From Candidatus Nitrosoglobus terrae (GTDB lineage: Bacteria; Pseudomonadota; Gammaproteobacteria; Nitrosococcales; Nitrosococcaceae), in NCBI RefSeq assembly GCF_002356115.1, contig NZ_AP014836.1, positions 620,001-684,000 of the forward strand: DNA of 64,000 nt, written 5' to 3'. Within the stretch, counting starts at the first letter, position 1, and every line of letters starts with the position of its first letter. Of the stretch, positions 35,263 to 44,465 are shown piece by piece. The notes under the pieces were generated by a model, which ran no database searches, had not been told where the DNA came from, and worked only from the letters and a program-made list of their open reading frames with translations. The translations under genes and the position numbers were made by a program.

Positions 35263-37542
35263 ATGGTTGCTAGTGCCCCAGAGCCTGAAAATCGTATTAT
35301 CCCTCCTATCACTAAACGCTATCGCCGCTGGCGTAAGATTAAGGATTATGCGGCACGCTATTATATCATTTTTGGGGGTGTGAGTGTCATTATTACTATT
35401 ACTTTGGTTTTTTTCTACCTCTTATATGTAGTTATTCCTCTATTTCATTCAGCGCAGATAACGCCTACTGCTCAGTATGTAACCCCTGGCGGTAGTATGG
35501 ATGCGACTGTGTATCTAGCCTTAAATGAATATAATGATACCGGTTTTCGTCTCACTGATCAGGGGCGAGCAATCTTCTTCTCTACCCAAGATGGCAAAGT
35601 GGTTTTGAATTCAAAGCTGCCTATACCTGAGGGGGTGGCTATTACTAGTTTTACGGCCAGTCATTCCTCTAGAGAGGTAATTGCTTATGGTCTTTCTAAT
35701 GGTCGCGGAGTGTTTTTGCGCCCTATTTATCAAACTGCCTACACTAGTGATAATGTCCGTACTGTTACTCCAAGGTTAGAATATCCTTTAGGTAATCAAC
35801 CTCTAGTTATAGACTCCAAAGGACAGCCGCTACATTTGATTAGCGCTCAATCTAATAAAGAACAAACAACTATTGCAGCAGTGACTGCAGATAACCGTTT
35901 GATTTTAGTTAATTTTATCAAACTGCGTTCTTTTGCCGATGAAAAAACTATTATTACGCAAACAGATGCCTCCTTAGATTTATCCCCGCTTAAAATTACC
36001 CATATAATAATCGGTGGGCAGCAAGAAGAATTATATCTGATTGATACGGAAGGCTATATTAATTACTATCGGCTGATAGGTGACGAGAAAACCCCCAACT
36101 TAATACAGCGGGTGAGGGTAGTCCCACTAGGCACTCAGGTTACTGCTTTATCCTCTCTAACCGGAGGAATTTCTCTTTTAGTAGGAGATTCCTCCGGTCA
36201 GATTGCCCAATGGTTTCCAGTACGAGATGAAAATAACCACTATAGCTTAGTACAAATTCGCACCTTTAATGCCCAAAAAGGGCCTATTAAGGCTATTGCT
36301 CCTGAACATGCTCGTAAAGGTTTCTTAGCAGCTGACTCCTTAGGCTATATTGGCCTTTACCATGCTACTGCACATCGAATATTACGGATAAAGCGCTTAA
36401 GTAAAGCACCTTTATCAGTTATTGGTATTGCACCTAGAGCTAATGGTATGTTAGCTGGTGATCTTCGAGGAAAAATACGCTTTTTAAGAATAGACAATAA
36501 GCACCCAGAGGTTTCTTGGCAGGCGTTATGGGGGAAGGTTTGGTATGAAAGTTCACAGAGGCCGAAGTTTGTCTGGCAGTCTTCAGCCTCTAGCAATAAG
36601 CTTGAGCCTAAATTTAGCCTCACGCCCTTGATCTTTGGGACGTTCAAGGGAGCCTTTTATGCGATGCTGTTCGCCATTCCTATAGCGATTATGGGTGCAG
36701 TTTATACAGCTTACTTTATGGGACCAAAAATGCGGGGCATAATCAAGCCCATTATTGAGATTATGGCCGCACTTCCTACGGTTATTCTTGGTTTTTTAGC
36801 CGGACTCTGGCTAGCCCCCTTAGTAGAAAAAAATCTTCTAGGAATCTTAATCTTACTGTTATTATTACCTTTGAGTATTTTTATACTATCTTATTTTTGG
36901 TACCGGCTACCTAGTAAGGTGCGCCACTGGGTTTCAGATGGCTATGAGGTGATACTCCTTACTTTTGTAGTGATAGGGGTAAGCGCTCTGATATTGACCC
37001 TCAGTAAGTCGCTAGGTACAACATTTTTTAATAATGATATCTCTCTGTGGATCACTACCCACTTAGACATAATCTACGATCAGCGTAACGCCCTTGTAGT
37101 GGGGTTTGCCATGGGATTTGCTGCAATTCCCCTTATCTTTTCTATTTCTGAGGATGCCATATTTAGTGTTCCCAAGCACTTAACCGTTGGTTCCTTAGCT
37201 TTAGGGGCAACTCCTTGGCAAACATTAGTACGCGTAGTGCTTTTAACAGCTAGCTCAGGTATTTTCTCTGCGATAGCGATCGGTTTTGGGCGAGCAGTTG
37301 GTGAGACCATGATTATATTGATGGCCACTGGCAATACCCCAGTGATGGATTTTAGCCCTTTTCAAGGGCTTCGATCTCTTTCTGCAAATATTGCGGTAGA
37401 GATGCCGGAAGCTGAGGTGAATGGTACTCATTACCGTATTTTATTTCTTACCGCTCTTGTATTATTTATAGTGACTTTTATCATTAATACCTTTGCTGAA
37501 ATTGTACGCCAGCGGCTACGCGCAAAATATAATAGTTTATAG
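35263..37542 (+). CDS. pstC: Phosphate ABC transporter permease PstC, extended form
   Basis: A 759-residue PstC. After one membrane helix (YYIIFGGVSVIITITLVFFY, residues about 32-52) comes an insert of about 390 residues, probably periplasmic, rich in beta-type repeats (for example GGISLLVGDSSGQIAQWF) resembling a beta-propeller. The C-terminal 300 residues are the six-helix permease with the coupling loop SLALGATPWQTLVRVVL. The E. coli protein is 319 residues; long versions occur in Pseudomonas and other gammaproteobacteria. It partners with PstA and PstB for high-affinity phosphate import. The role of the insert is unknown. Confidence 0.93.
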   Translation: MVASAPEPENRIIPPITKRYRRWRKIKDYAARYYIIFGGVSVIITITLVFFYLLYVVIPLFHSAQITPTAQYVTPGGSMDATVYLALNEYNDTGFRLTDQGRAIFFSTQDGKVVLNSKLPIPEGVAITSFTASHSSREVIAYGLSNGRGVFLRPIYQTAYTSDNVRTVTPRLEYPLGNQPLVIDSKGQPLHLISAQSNKEQTTIAAVTADNRLILVNFIKLRSFADEKTIITQTDASLDLSPLKITHIIIGGQQEELYLIDTEGYINYYRLIGDEKTPNLIQRVRVVPLGTQVTALSSLTGGISLLVGDSSGQIAQWFPVRDENNHYSLVQIRTFNAQKGPIKAIAPEHARKGFLAADSLGYIGLYHATAHRILRIKRLSKAPLSVIGIAPRANGMLAGDLRGKIRFLRIDNKHPEVSWQALWGKVWYESSQRPKFVWQSSASSNKLEPKFSLTPLIFGTFKGAFYAMLFAIPIAIMGAVYTAYFMGPKMRGIIKPIIEIMAALPTVILGFLAGLWLAPLVEKNLLGILILLLLLPLSIFILSYFWYRLPSKVRHWVSDGYEVILLTFVVIGVSALILTLSKSLGTTFFNNDISLWITTHLDIIYDQRNALVVGFAMGFAAIPLIFSISEDAIFSVPKHLTVGSLALGATPWQTLVRVVLLTASSGIFSAIAIGFGRAVGETMIILMATGNTPVMDFSPFQGLRSLSANIAVEMPEAEVNGTHYRILFLTALVLFIVTFIINTFAEIVRQRLRAKYNSL

Positions 37543-37589
37543 GGTTTAAAAATAGCAAATTAGCTCATAACAATAAAATTTAAGTGTAA

Positions 37590-39242
37590 ATGAGAGCGTG
37601 GCTTAAATCGGGTACTCCTTGGATTTGGTTGACTGCTAGCGCAGTGAGTATCTGTCTTATTATGGTAGCTGGCTTATTGATACTAATTGCTGCTAATGGA
37701 TTAGGACATTTTTGGCCAAAGTCGGCTGTGGAGATGGGCTATACCCAGCAGGATGGAAAAGTAGTACGTTTAATTGGCGAGATAGTAGGCCAAGAGCAAG
37801 TTAATCGTCAGCGGCTTCTTGATGTAGGCTATAGGTTACTAACTGACTCTAAACTGATTACTCGAAGCTTACTTAAAATAGGCAATCGGGATTTAGTTGA
37901 TTCTGATTTCCTTTGGATTGTAGAGCCATTGATTAGCTATCAGCACTACCCGAAGGATTTGCTAGTGATTGAGCGTCGAGAATGGGGACAAGCTTATGGC
38001 TATCTGAAGTCCATTAAAGATCAGGGTAAAATAATTGCTGAGGGCAGGAAGGCTTGGGAGATTCTTCGGAAGAAGGTGCGTAAAGCCAATAGGGTGTATG
38101 CTCAAATTAAGACTATTCAGAGGCACGATATTGGTGCTATCAATTACCAGCTAGAGAAATTGCGTTTGCATCATCGAAGATTAGAGCTTGAAGCTGTATC
38201 TGATCTTCAAGCTTATGCTGAGATTAAGGCTGAAGAGGAGAAGCTGCGAGCGGATTATACTCGTATTAAGAAAAAGCTTCCTAAACTTTACCAGCAACTT
38301 GAGCAAAGTAGTTTGGCTATTGAGATTGCTGATGGTCGGATAGTTGAAATCCCGTTAGCAACAGTAGTGCGAGCTTATCATCCTAATGAGATGGGGGTAG
38401 GGGAGAAAATAGGATTTTATGGGCAAAAACTCGCTGAATTTATAGCCTCAGATCCTCGTGAAGCTAATACGGAAGGAGGGGTTTTTCCTGCTATTTTTGG
38501 CACTGTCATGATGGTTCTGATTATGTCAGTGATAGTGACCCCCTTTGGAGTGGTAGCTGCTATCTATTTACGGGAGTACGCAAAGCAAGGCTGGTTAGTG
38601 CGGATTGTTCGGATTGCAGTCAATAACTTAGCGGGTGTACCTTCTATTGTTTACGGGGTATTTGGCCTTGGGTTTTTTGTATATTTCTTGGGAGGTAATA
38701 TCGATCATTTGTTCTTCCCAGAGGCATTACCAGCACCAACCTTTGGTACCCCAGGCTTACTGTGGGCTTCTTTGACCTTAGCTATTCTTACCGTGCCCGT
38801 GGTGATTATTTCTACAGAAGAGGGGCTTTCTCGTATTCCCCGCTCTATCCGAGAGGGGAGCTTGGCATTAGGTGCAACTCAGGCTGAAACCCTATGGCGT
38901 ACTGTATTACCTATGGCTGCTCCAGCTATGATAACTGGACTTATTTTAGCAGTGGCAAGAGCAGCTGGAGAAGTGGCTCCGCTAATGATGGTTGGGGTGG
39001 TAAAGCTTGCGCCTGCGCTACCTTTAGATGAAAATTTCCCCTTTTTACACCTAGATCGCAAGTTTATGCATTTAGGTTTTCATATCTATGATGTAGGCTT
39101 TCAAAGTCCTAATGTGGAGGCAGCTCGCCCTTTAGTATACGCAACAGCTTTACTTCTCATTTTAGTGATTGTAGTGCTTAATTTAGTAGCAATTATGATT
39201 CGTAATCGACTTCGAGAAAAGTACCGTGCAGTAGAAAATTAA
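37590..39242 (+). CDS. pstA: Phosphate ABC transporter permease PstA, extended form
   Basis: A 550-residue PstA, against 296 in E. coli. A first helix (WLTASAVSICLIMVAGLLIL) is followed by an insert of about 240 residues containing a predicted coiled coil (roughly residues 150-245, with KLRLHHRRLELEAVSDLQAY). The permease core follows from about residue 300 and has the coupling loop GSLALGATQAETLWRTVLP. Both partner permeases carry large inserts, so the two may contact each other or PstS in the periplasm. It starts 47 bases after pstC. Confidence 0.93.
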   Translation: MRAWLKSGTPWIWLTASAVSICLIMVAGLLILIAANGLGHFWPKSAVEMGYTQQDGKVVRLIGEIVGQEQVNRQRLLDVGYRLLTDSKLITRSLLKIGNRDLVDSDFLWIVEPLISYQHYPKDLLVIERREWGQAYGYLKSIKDQGKIIAEGRKAWEILRKKVRKANRVYAQIKTIQRHDIGAINYQLEKLRLHHRRLELEAVSDLQAYAEIKAEEEKLRADYTRIKKKLPKLYQQLEQSSLAIEIADGRIVEIPLATVVRAYHPNEMGVGEKIGFYGQKLAEFIASDPREANTEGGVFPAIFGTVMMVLIMSVIVTPFGVVAAIYLREYAKQGWLVRIVRIAVNNLAGVPSIVYGVFGLGFFVYFLGGNIDHLFFPEALPAPTFGTPGLLWASLTLAILTVPVVIISTEEGLSRIPRSIREGSLALGATQAETLWRTVLPMAAPAMITGLILAVARAAGEVAPLMMVGVVKLAPALPLDENFPFLHLDRKFMHLGFHIYDVGFQSPNVEAARPLVYATALLLILVIVVLNLVAIMIRNRLREKYRAVEN

Positions 39243-39280
39243 TATGAGTCGAGAGATTAAAAATAGAGGATTTCAGACCT

Positions 39281-40084
39281 ATGGTATTGCTTGATCGCAG
39301 TGTTCAAAAACTTAGGCTGAAAGATGAAACTCCCTGCCTATATACCAAAAATTTTAATCTATATTACAACCAAAATACCCAAGCACTTACAGATATTAAT
39401 CTAACTATCCCGGAACGGCGAGTAACTGCGTTTATTGGTCCTAGTGGTTGTGGGAAATCTACCTTATTACGTTGCTTTAACCGGATGAATGATCTAATTG
39501 ATAATCTCCGAATTGAGGGAGAAATTTTTCTACGGAAGCAGAATATTTATGATAAAGACATTAATGTTGCCGATTTACGGCGCCGGATAGGGATGGTATT
39601 CCAAAAGCCTAATCCTTTTCCAAAATCTATTTATGAGAATGTGGCTTATGGGTTACGTCTACAGGGGATTAAAGACCGTCGTATTTTGGATCAGGCGATA
39701 GAGAAATCCCTTAAAAGTGCAGCTTTATGGGATGAGGTTAAAGATCGCTTGAATGATAACGCAATAGGTCTTTCTGGTGGCCAACAGCAGCGGCTAGTGA
39801 TTGCTAGAGCGATTGCTATCGAACCAGAAGTATTGCTTTTGGATGAACCTGCATCAGCTTTAGATCCTATCTCTACACTCAAGATTGAAGAGCTGATATA
39901 TAAATTAAAGAGTGAGTATACTATTATAATAGTTACCCATAACATGCAGCAGGCAGCTCGGGTATCGGACTATACAGCGTTTATGTATTTGGGAAAATTA
40001 ATTGAATTTGGTGATACCAGTACTTTATTTACTAATCCGAAGAAAAAGCAGACTGAGGATTACATTACTGGGCGTTATGGTTAA
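39281..40084 (+). CDS. pstB: Phosphate ABC transporter ATP-binding protein PstB
   Basis: A 267-residue ATPase energising phosphate import. Walker A is [13 protein letters not shown], the family-specific [16 protein letters not shown] follows, the signature is [14 protein letters not shown] and Walker B is [13 protein letters not shown], ending with the H-loop in [11 protein letters not shown]. It follows pstA by 38 bases and precedes phoU by about 30. It probably also contributes to PhoR signalling, as in E. coli. Confidence 0.97.
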   Translation: MVLLDRSVQKLRLKDETPCLYTKNFNLYYNQNTQALTDINLTIPERRVTAFIGPSGCGKSTLLRCFNRMNDLIDNLRIEGEIFLRKQNIYDKDINVADLRRRIGMVFQKPNPFPKSIYENVAYGLRLQGIKDRRILDQAIEKSLKSAALWDEVKDRLNDNAIGLSGGQQQRLVIARAIAIEPEVLLLDEPASALDPISTLKIEELIYKLKSEYTIIIVTHNMQQAARVSDYTAFMYLGKLIEFGDTSTLFTNPKKKQTEDYITGRYG

Positions 40085-40113
40085 TGATTCCTTATTATTT
40101 CAAGGAGCGGATT

Positions 40114-40827
40114 ATGTCTCATAGTATTACCCCCCATACCTCGCGGCAGTACGATTGGGAGCTAGAAGATATCCGAACTCGAGTTCTTGTCATGGGAAGG
40201 TTAGTAGAGCAGCAGATTGTTGAGGCTGTGGATGCCTTGGTAAACAAGGATGTAGAGAAGGCTAAAAGCGTGATTAATGAAGATTACGAAGTTGATGCTA
40301 TGGATGTTTCCATTGATGAAGAATGTACCCAGATTTTAGCGTGTCGTCAGCCTGCTGCCGGAGATTTACGGTTAGTCATAGCTGTAATTAAAATTGTGGC
40401 TGACTTAGAGCGTATTGGTGATGGAGCTGAGCGTATCGCTCGGGCTGCCATCAGTTTGTCAGATCGGGAAAAGCCAGCAAATGTTTTTGAGTCGATAAAA
40501 TCCATGGCTAATTGTGCTGCAGGGATGCTAAGGGACTCTTTAGATGCTTTTGCGCATATGGATACCGAAGCTGCATTTAGCGTAGTAATGCAAGATACTC
40601 AAGTAGATGCTCAGCATGAAAATATATTGCGCCAACTTATCACTTATATGATGGAGGATCCTCGAAATATCTCTTGGGCAGTAGAGCTTACGCTAGTAGT
40701 TAGAATTTTGGAGCGGATTGGAGATCACGCTTGTAATATCTGTGAACATGTCATTTATTTAGTGAAGGGGCGGGATGTACGCCATATTGGCTTAGAAGGT
40801 ATGGAACAGATTGTGCGTGAGAAGTAA
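40114..40827 (+). CDS. phoU: Phosphate transport system regulator PhoU
   Basis: A 237-residue all-helical PhoU made of two three-helix repeats with metal-binding motifs DLERIGDGAERIARA (about residue 85) and the second repeat ILERIGDHACNICEHV (about 200). It relays PstSCAB state to PhoR/PhoB so that the Pho regulon is off in high phosphate. The start MSHSITPH at 40114 is preferred over an upstream in-frame ATG because AAGGAG sits eight bases before it and the length matches E. coli (241). It closes the pst operon. Confidence 0.96.
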   Translation: MSHSITPHTSRQYDWELEDIRTRVLVMGRLVEQQIVEAVDALVNKDVEKAKSVINEDYEVDAMDVSIDEECTQILACRQPAAGDLRLVIAVIKIVADLERIGDGAERIARAAISLSDREKPANVFESIKSMANCAAGMLRDSLDAFAHMDTEAAFSVVMQDTQVDAQHENILRQLITYMMEDPRNISWAVELTLVVRILERIGDHACNICEHVIYLVKGRDVRHIGLEGMEQIVREK

Positions 40828-40861
40828 TTGCCTCCCTGCCAATTCAAAGGTTATTTTAGCA

Positions 40862-41137
40862 TTATGGATATTCGCGAGGGGTATAAGCTTTGATATTAAG
40901 AGCATGAATTTCTTTACCAATCGCTTCATTAACTGCTTGATACACCATTCGATGACGCTCTAATAGAGATTTTCCAGAAAAGGCCTCAGATACAATAGTT
41001 ACACAATAGTGTCCGCCTCCCCCATGGCCGCTATGGTTTTTATGACGTTCGCTGTCATCTTGAATTATGATAGATTTTGGAGAAAGGGCAGCTTCTAAGC
41101 GTTTCTGGATAAAAACAAGTCGCTCTTCTGGCCTCAT
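40862..41137 (-). CDS. BolA family protein
   Basis: A 91-residue BolA-type protein. Recognised blocks are QKRLEAALSPKSIIIQDDSE, HYCVTIVSEAFSGKSLLERH (with the FxGKxxxxRHR motif) and ALNIKAYTPREY. BolA proteins act with monothiol glutaredoxins in iron-sulfur handling or as transcription factors. The glycine/histidine run (HSGHGGGGHY) is a usual variable loop. The ATG overlaps the yciI stop by four bases, so it is cotranscribed with yciB-yciI. Confidence 0.92.
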   Translation of the reverse strand: MRPEERLVFIQKRLEAALSPKSIIIQDDSERHKNHSGHGGGGHYCVTIVSEAFSGKSLLERHRMVYQAVNEAIGKEIHALNIKAYTPREYP

Positions 41138-41433
41138 GGTAGTACCTGCTTAAAAGGTTTAACAGTAACTTGAGTATACACCCCAGCTACAAGATAAGGA
41201 TCTGTTTCAGCCCATTGCTGGGCTGCCTCTAGGGAGGAAAATTGAGCCACTATCAAGCTGCCTGTAAACCCCATTTCTCCAGGGTCTTCGGTGTCAATAG
41301 CCGGAAAAGGCCCGGCCAATATCAAATGCCCGTTTTCTTGTAGTGTTTGAATTCGAGCCAAGTGGGCAGTGCGAGTTTGGCGACGGCGCTCTAGACTATG
41401 TTCGCTATCTTGACCAATAATGGCATAGAGCAT
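41134..41433 (-). CDS. yciI: YciI family protein
   Basis: A 99-residue YciI-like protein of the ferredoxin-like (YCII/dimeric alpha-beta barrel) fold. MLYAIIGQDSEHSLERRRQT and HLARIQTLQENGHLILAGPF carry the conserved His-Asp pair region, and SLEAAQQWAETDPY is the C-terminal signature. Related domains show hydrolytic activity in a few cases; a specific role here is unknown. It lies 2 bases after yciB and overlaps the bolA gene, matching the common yciB-yciI-bolA order. Confidence 0.92.
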   Translation of the reverse strand: MLYAIIGQDSEHSLERRRQTRTAHLARIQTLQENGHLILAGPFPAIDTEDPGEMGFTGSLIVAQFSSLEAAQQWAETDPYLVAGVYTQVTVKPFKQVLP

Positions 41434-41435
41434 AA

Positions 41436-42050
41436 TTAATCCTCAGATGGATTGAGATATCGGGTAAGATAAAAAGCTTGGCCAATAACAAATAATAGAG
41501 TTAGACCTAGCATACCGAAGAGTTTGAAATTGACCCAAGCTGCCTCTGTGAATTGGTAGGCTACATAGAGATTGGCTGTGCCTGAGATAAAGAAAAATAC
41601 CACCCAAGCCAGATTAAGACGATTCCATATAGGCGTGGGTAGGGTAATTGCAGTACTCATCATCCGTTGTACTAAAGGTTTATTAGTAAATAGCTGGCTA
41701 GCAAGAAAAGCAATACCAAAGAGCCAATTCACTACTGTTGGCTTCCATTTAATAAAGGTAGGATCACGAAAAACTAGAGTAGCTCCCCCTAGTATAACTA
41801 CTAATCCTAGGGTGACTAGATGCATCGGTTCGAAACGATGGTATTTAAGAAAGTAGAGGCTAACTTGCAATACTGAAGCAACAATCATAACTGCTGTTGC
41901 TAGTAACAGGGCGTTTCCAGAATCACCGGAAGATAGAGGTAAGCCGAGGATATAATTAAGTTTATCTATGATTTCTGGAGGTAGTTTATCGTAAAGTTTA
42001 TAGGCACCAAAAAACAAGAGAATAGGGAAAAAATCAAAAAATAGCTTCAT
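41436..42050 (-). CDS. yciB: Intracellular septation protein A / YciB
   Basis: A 204-residue inner-membrane protein with about five helices (LFFDFFPILLFFGAYKLYD at the start, then further hydrophobic segments). The blocks FRDPTFIKWKPTVVNWLFG and PLVQRMM are characteristic of YciB/IspZ. It is linked to cell-envelope synthesis and septation. It heads yciB-yciI-bolA and is divergent from rnm across 62 bases. Confidence 0.94.
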   Translation of the reverse strand: MKLFFDFFPILLFFGAYKLYDKLPPEIIDKLNYILGLPLSSGDSGNALLLATAVMIVASVLQVSLYFLKYHRFEPMHLVTLGLVVILGGATLVFRDPTFIKWKPTVVNWLFGIAFLASQLFTNKPLVQRMMSTAITLPTPIWNRLNLAWVVFFFISGTANLYVAYQFTEAAWVNFKLFGMLGLTLLFVIGQAFYLTRYLNPSED

Positions 42051-42112
42051 AGCCTAATCCTATCATTTAAAAATATCTTACTGTATTTGTCCCATGAGGT
42101 ACACTGTAACAG

Positions 42113-42949
42113 ATGTCAACAACAATTTACGACTTGCATACCCACTCGACAGCCTCCGATGGCACACTTCATCCTGCGGTTCTCGTACAACAGGCAGCCG
42201 ATCAAGGTGTAGATGTTCTCGCCTTAACCGATCATGATTGTACAGCAGGTTTAGCTGAGGCCAGTGTTGCCTCTGCAAACCTTGCTTTAAGACTGATTCA
42301 TGGAGTGGAGATATCAGTGACTTGGAATCAGGGTACCATTCATATTCTAGGGTTAAAGATTGATCAAGGGAATTTAGCTCTACAATTAGGGCTTCAAATG
42401 TTACAGGCCTATCGAAATGAACGCGCTCTTGAGATAGCCCATCAGCTGCAAAAAATAGGTATTGAAGGCGCTTTTGAAGGTGCGCTATGTTACGCACAAG
42501 GCAATATTCTTAGCCGTACTCACTTTGCTCGTTTTTTAGTTGAAAAAGGCTACGCTAAGGATATTCAGAGTGTTTTTAAACATTATCTAGTGCCGAGTAA
42601 ACCAGGCTATGTTGCTAGTTGCTGGGCTACATTAGAACAAGCGTTGGCTTGGATTCATAATGCTGGAGGGATATCTGTAATAGCTCATCCAGCGCGTTAT
42701 AAATTAACCCGCAAGAGATTAATCCAATTATTTGGAGAATTTAAAGAATGCGGCGGAATTGCTTTGGAGGTGATCTCGGGTCATCAGCAGCCGGAGGAAA
42801 CTGCCCAATTAGTGGGCTTGGCTAGGGAGCTAGATCTTTTTGGATCTTGCGGCTCTGACTATCATGGAACTCAAAATGATCGGGCTCACTTAGGCCAGAT
42901 TTCTTCTTTTCCTGTTGACTGTAAGCCTGTATGGAATCTATGGCAGTAA
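42113..42949 (+). CDS. rnm: PHP-domain 5'-3' exoribonuclease / 3',5'-nucleotide phosphatase (RNase AM, YciV/TrpH)
   Basis: A 278-residue PHP-family metal phosphoesterase. The signature YDLHTHSTASDGTLHP is at residues 5-20, LTDHDCTAG follows, and further metal-ligand blocks are HGVEISV, VIAHPARYKL and SCGSDYHGTQND. E. coli RNase AM (formerly TrpH/YciV) matures rRNA 5' ends. It is followed by yciO, 15 bases on, as in E. coli. Confidence 0.93.
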   Translation: MSTTIYDLHTHSTASDGTLHPAVLVQQAADQGVDVLALTDHDCTAGLAEASVASANLALRLIHGVEISVTWNQGTIHILGLKIDQGNLALQLGLQMLQAYRNERALEIAHQLQKIGIEGAFEGALCYAQGNILSRTHFARFLVEKGYAKDIQSVFKHYLVPSKPGYVASCWATLEQALAWIHNAGGISVIAHPARYKLTRKRLIQLFGEFKECGGIALEVISGHQQPEETAQLVGLARELDLFGSCGSDYHGTQNDRAHLGQISSFPVDCKPVWNLWQ

Positions 42950-42964
42950 TCATGGGGGATATTT

Positions 42965-43615
42965 ATGGGTCAGTATTTCCAAATTCATCCAGTTAACCCG
43001 CAACAGCGTCTTCTGAATCAAGCGGTTTCGATTCTTCAACAAGGAGGATTAATTGTCTATCCGACTGATTCTGGCTATGCGCTAGGCTGTCGGGTTGGAG
43101 ATAAGGCGGCGGCAGATCGCATTCGTTATCTTAGAGGGTTAAATGATCATCACGAATTTAGCCTAGTACTTTGCGATCTTTCAGCTTTTTCCCTGTATGC
43201 CAAGGTAGATAATAGGATTTTTCGATTACTAAAAACCTTAACGCCAGGAGCTTATACATTTATTCTCAAGGCTACTCGAGAGGTTCCTCGGCGCTTGCAA
43301 AACCCCAAACGGCGTACTATCGGCATTCGAGTTCCAGATAATACAATTAGCAAGGCATTATTAGCGACTTTGAGTGAGCCGCTAATAAGCTCTACTTTAA
43401 TTTTACCTGGTGGAGAAATGCCCCTTACTGATCCAGAGGAGATCTACAATCGTATTGGCAATCAAGTAGAGCTCGTCATTAATGGAGGTTACTGTGGTTT
43501 TGAGCCTACTACTGTTGTTGATCTGGTTGAGGATATGCCAAAAATTATCCGTGCGGGGAGAGGTGATCTAACCCCTTTTAAGGCACGTGATCAAAGCTCA
43601 TACCAAGAAACCTAA
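42965..43615 (+). CDS. yciO: YciO/Sua5/YrdC family protein
   Basis: A 216-residue Sua5/YrdC/TsaC-fold protein. GGLIVYPTDSGYALGCRVGD and RRTIGIRVPDNTISKALLAT are family blocks. TsaC relatives make threonylcarbamoyl-AMP for tRNA t6A, but the YciO subgroup is distinct. The adjacency to rnm supports YciO rather than TsaC. The usual ribosome site is weak. Confidence 0.93.
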   Translation: MGQYFQIHPVNPQQRLLNQAVSILQQGGLIVYPTDSGYALGCRVGDKAAADRIRYLRGLNDHHEFSLVLCDLSAFSLYAKVDNRIFRLLKTLTPGAYTFILKATREVPRRLQNPKRRTIGIRVPDNTISKALLATLSEPLISSTLILPGGEMPLTDPEEIYNRIGNQVELVINGGYCGFEPTTVVDLVEDMPKIIRAGRGDLTPFKARDQSSYQET

Positions 43616-43655
43616 GTTAGTGGCTTATGAAAAAGGAAACTATTAAACATCTTAG

Positions 43656-44360
43656 GTGATTTTAGTGATATTAACTGGAATGGGAGGGTGGTTTTTTCTT
43701 GCCCTAGTGGTAGCTATTGCTGGCTGGAGATGGATTCAATGGCTTGAGGCTTGTAAAGCAGCTAATAAAGCGGACTGGGGAAGAAGTTATCTTAATTATT
43801 TAGACGGTTTAAATCGTCTCTACTGTCATCGGTTTCATCGACTTGATTCTAAGCTGCTGCCTTTGCCTGTTCAGGGTGGGGCATTAGTAGTTGCTAACCA
43901 TATCTCAGGGTTAGATCCTCAGCTTTTAGTTGCTATAAGCCCCCGCCCATTACGGTTTTTAATTGCTCGCGAACAATATCAGCGAATAGGATTTAGATGG
44001 TTATTCCGTGCTATGGGCTGTATTCCGGTTGATCGGGATAAGCGACCAGAAAAAGCTCTTCGAGCGGCTTTATTAGCTTTACGTGCTGGAGAAGTGATTG
44101 CCCTCTTTCCTCAAGGGGGGATCCATTTGGATACGGATCCTCCTCGTCCGCTTAAACGAGGAGTTGCTTGGCTCGCATTGCAATCTGGGGTGCCTATTTA
44201 TGCTCTACATATTGAAGGTGTTAAGGGGCAGGGGCAGATATTGGGCGCTTTGCTACAACGAAGCCGGATTTCCCTTCACTATCACCCGCCAATTTCCTGC
44301 GTGTCTCTTTCAAAAGAGGAGTGTTTATTCCAAGTCGCTCAAATCGTAAGAGGAGGGTAA
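43656..44360 (+). CDS. PlsC-like 1-acyl-sn-glycerol-3-phosphate acyltransferase
   Basis: A 234-residue membrane acyltransferase of the LPLAT/AGPAT type. A membrane helix opens the chain (GGWFFLALVVAIAGWRWI). Motif I is NHISGLD (NHX4D), the second region RAMGCIPVDRD is normal, and the third, usually FPEG, reads FPQGGIHLDTD, with glutamate replaced by glutamine. Likely substrates are lysophosphatidate or a related acceptor. GTG at 43656 is the longest start; GTG at 43665 and ATG at 43680 are also possible. It lies about 100 bases before clpB and may be cotranscribed with yciO. Confidence 0.85.
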   Translation: MILVILTGMGGWFFLALVVAIAGWRWIQWLEACKAANKADWGRSYLNYLDGLNRLYCHRFHRLDSKLLPLPVQGGALVVANHISGLDPQLLVAISPRPLRFLIAREQYQRIGFRWLFRAMGCIPVDRDKRPEKALRAALLALRAGEVIALFPQGGIHLDTDPPRPLKRGVAWLALQSGVPIYALHIEGVKGQGQILGALLQRSRISLHYHPPISCVSLSKEECLFQVAQIVRGG

Positions 44361-44465
44361 GAGTAAAAGATAAAGACCTTTAAGATATTGCCTAGGGTTT
44401 AATTTTAATGGTGATGCCTCCATCTTTTATTTAAGAATAAGATTTTAAATACTGGGGAGCTGCTA

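Noticed and set aside
42078-42497. 139-codon open frame on the minus strand at the rnm start
   Set aside because: Opposite the conserved PHP motif of rnm and without family similarity; rnm explains the region.
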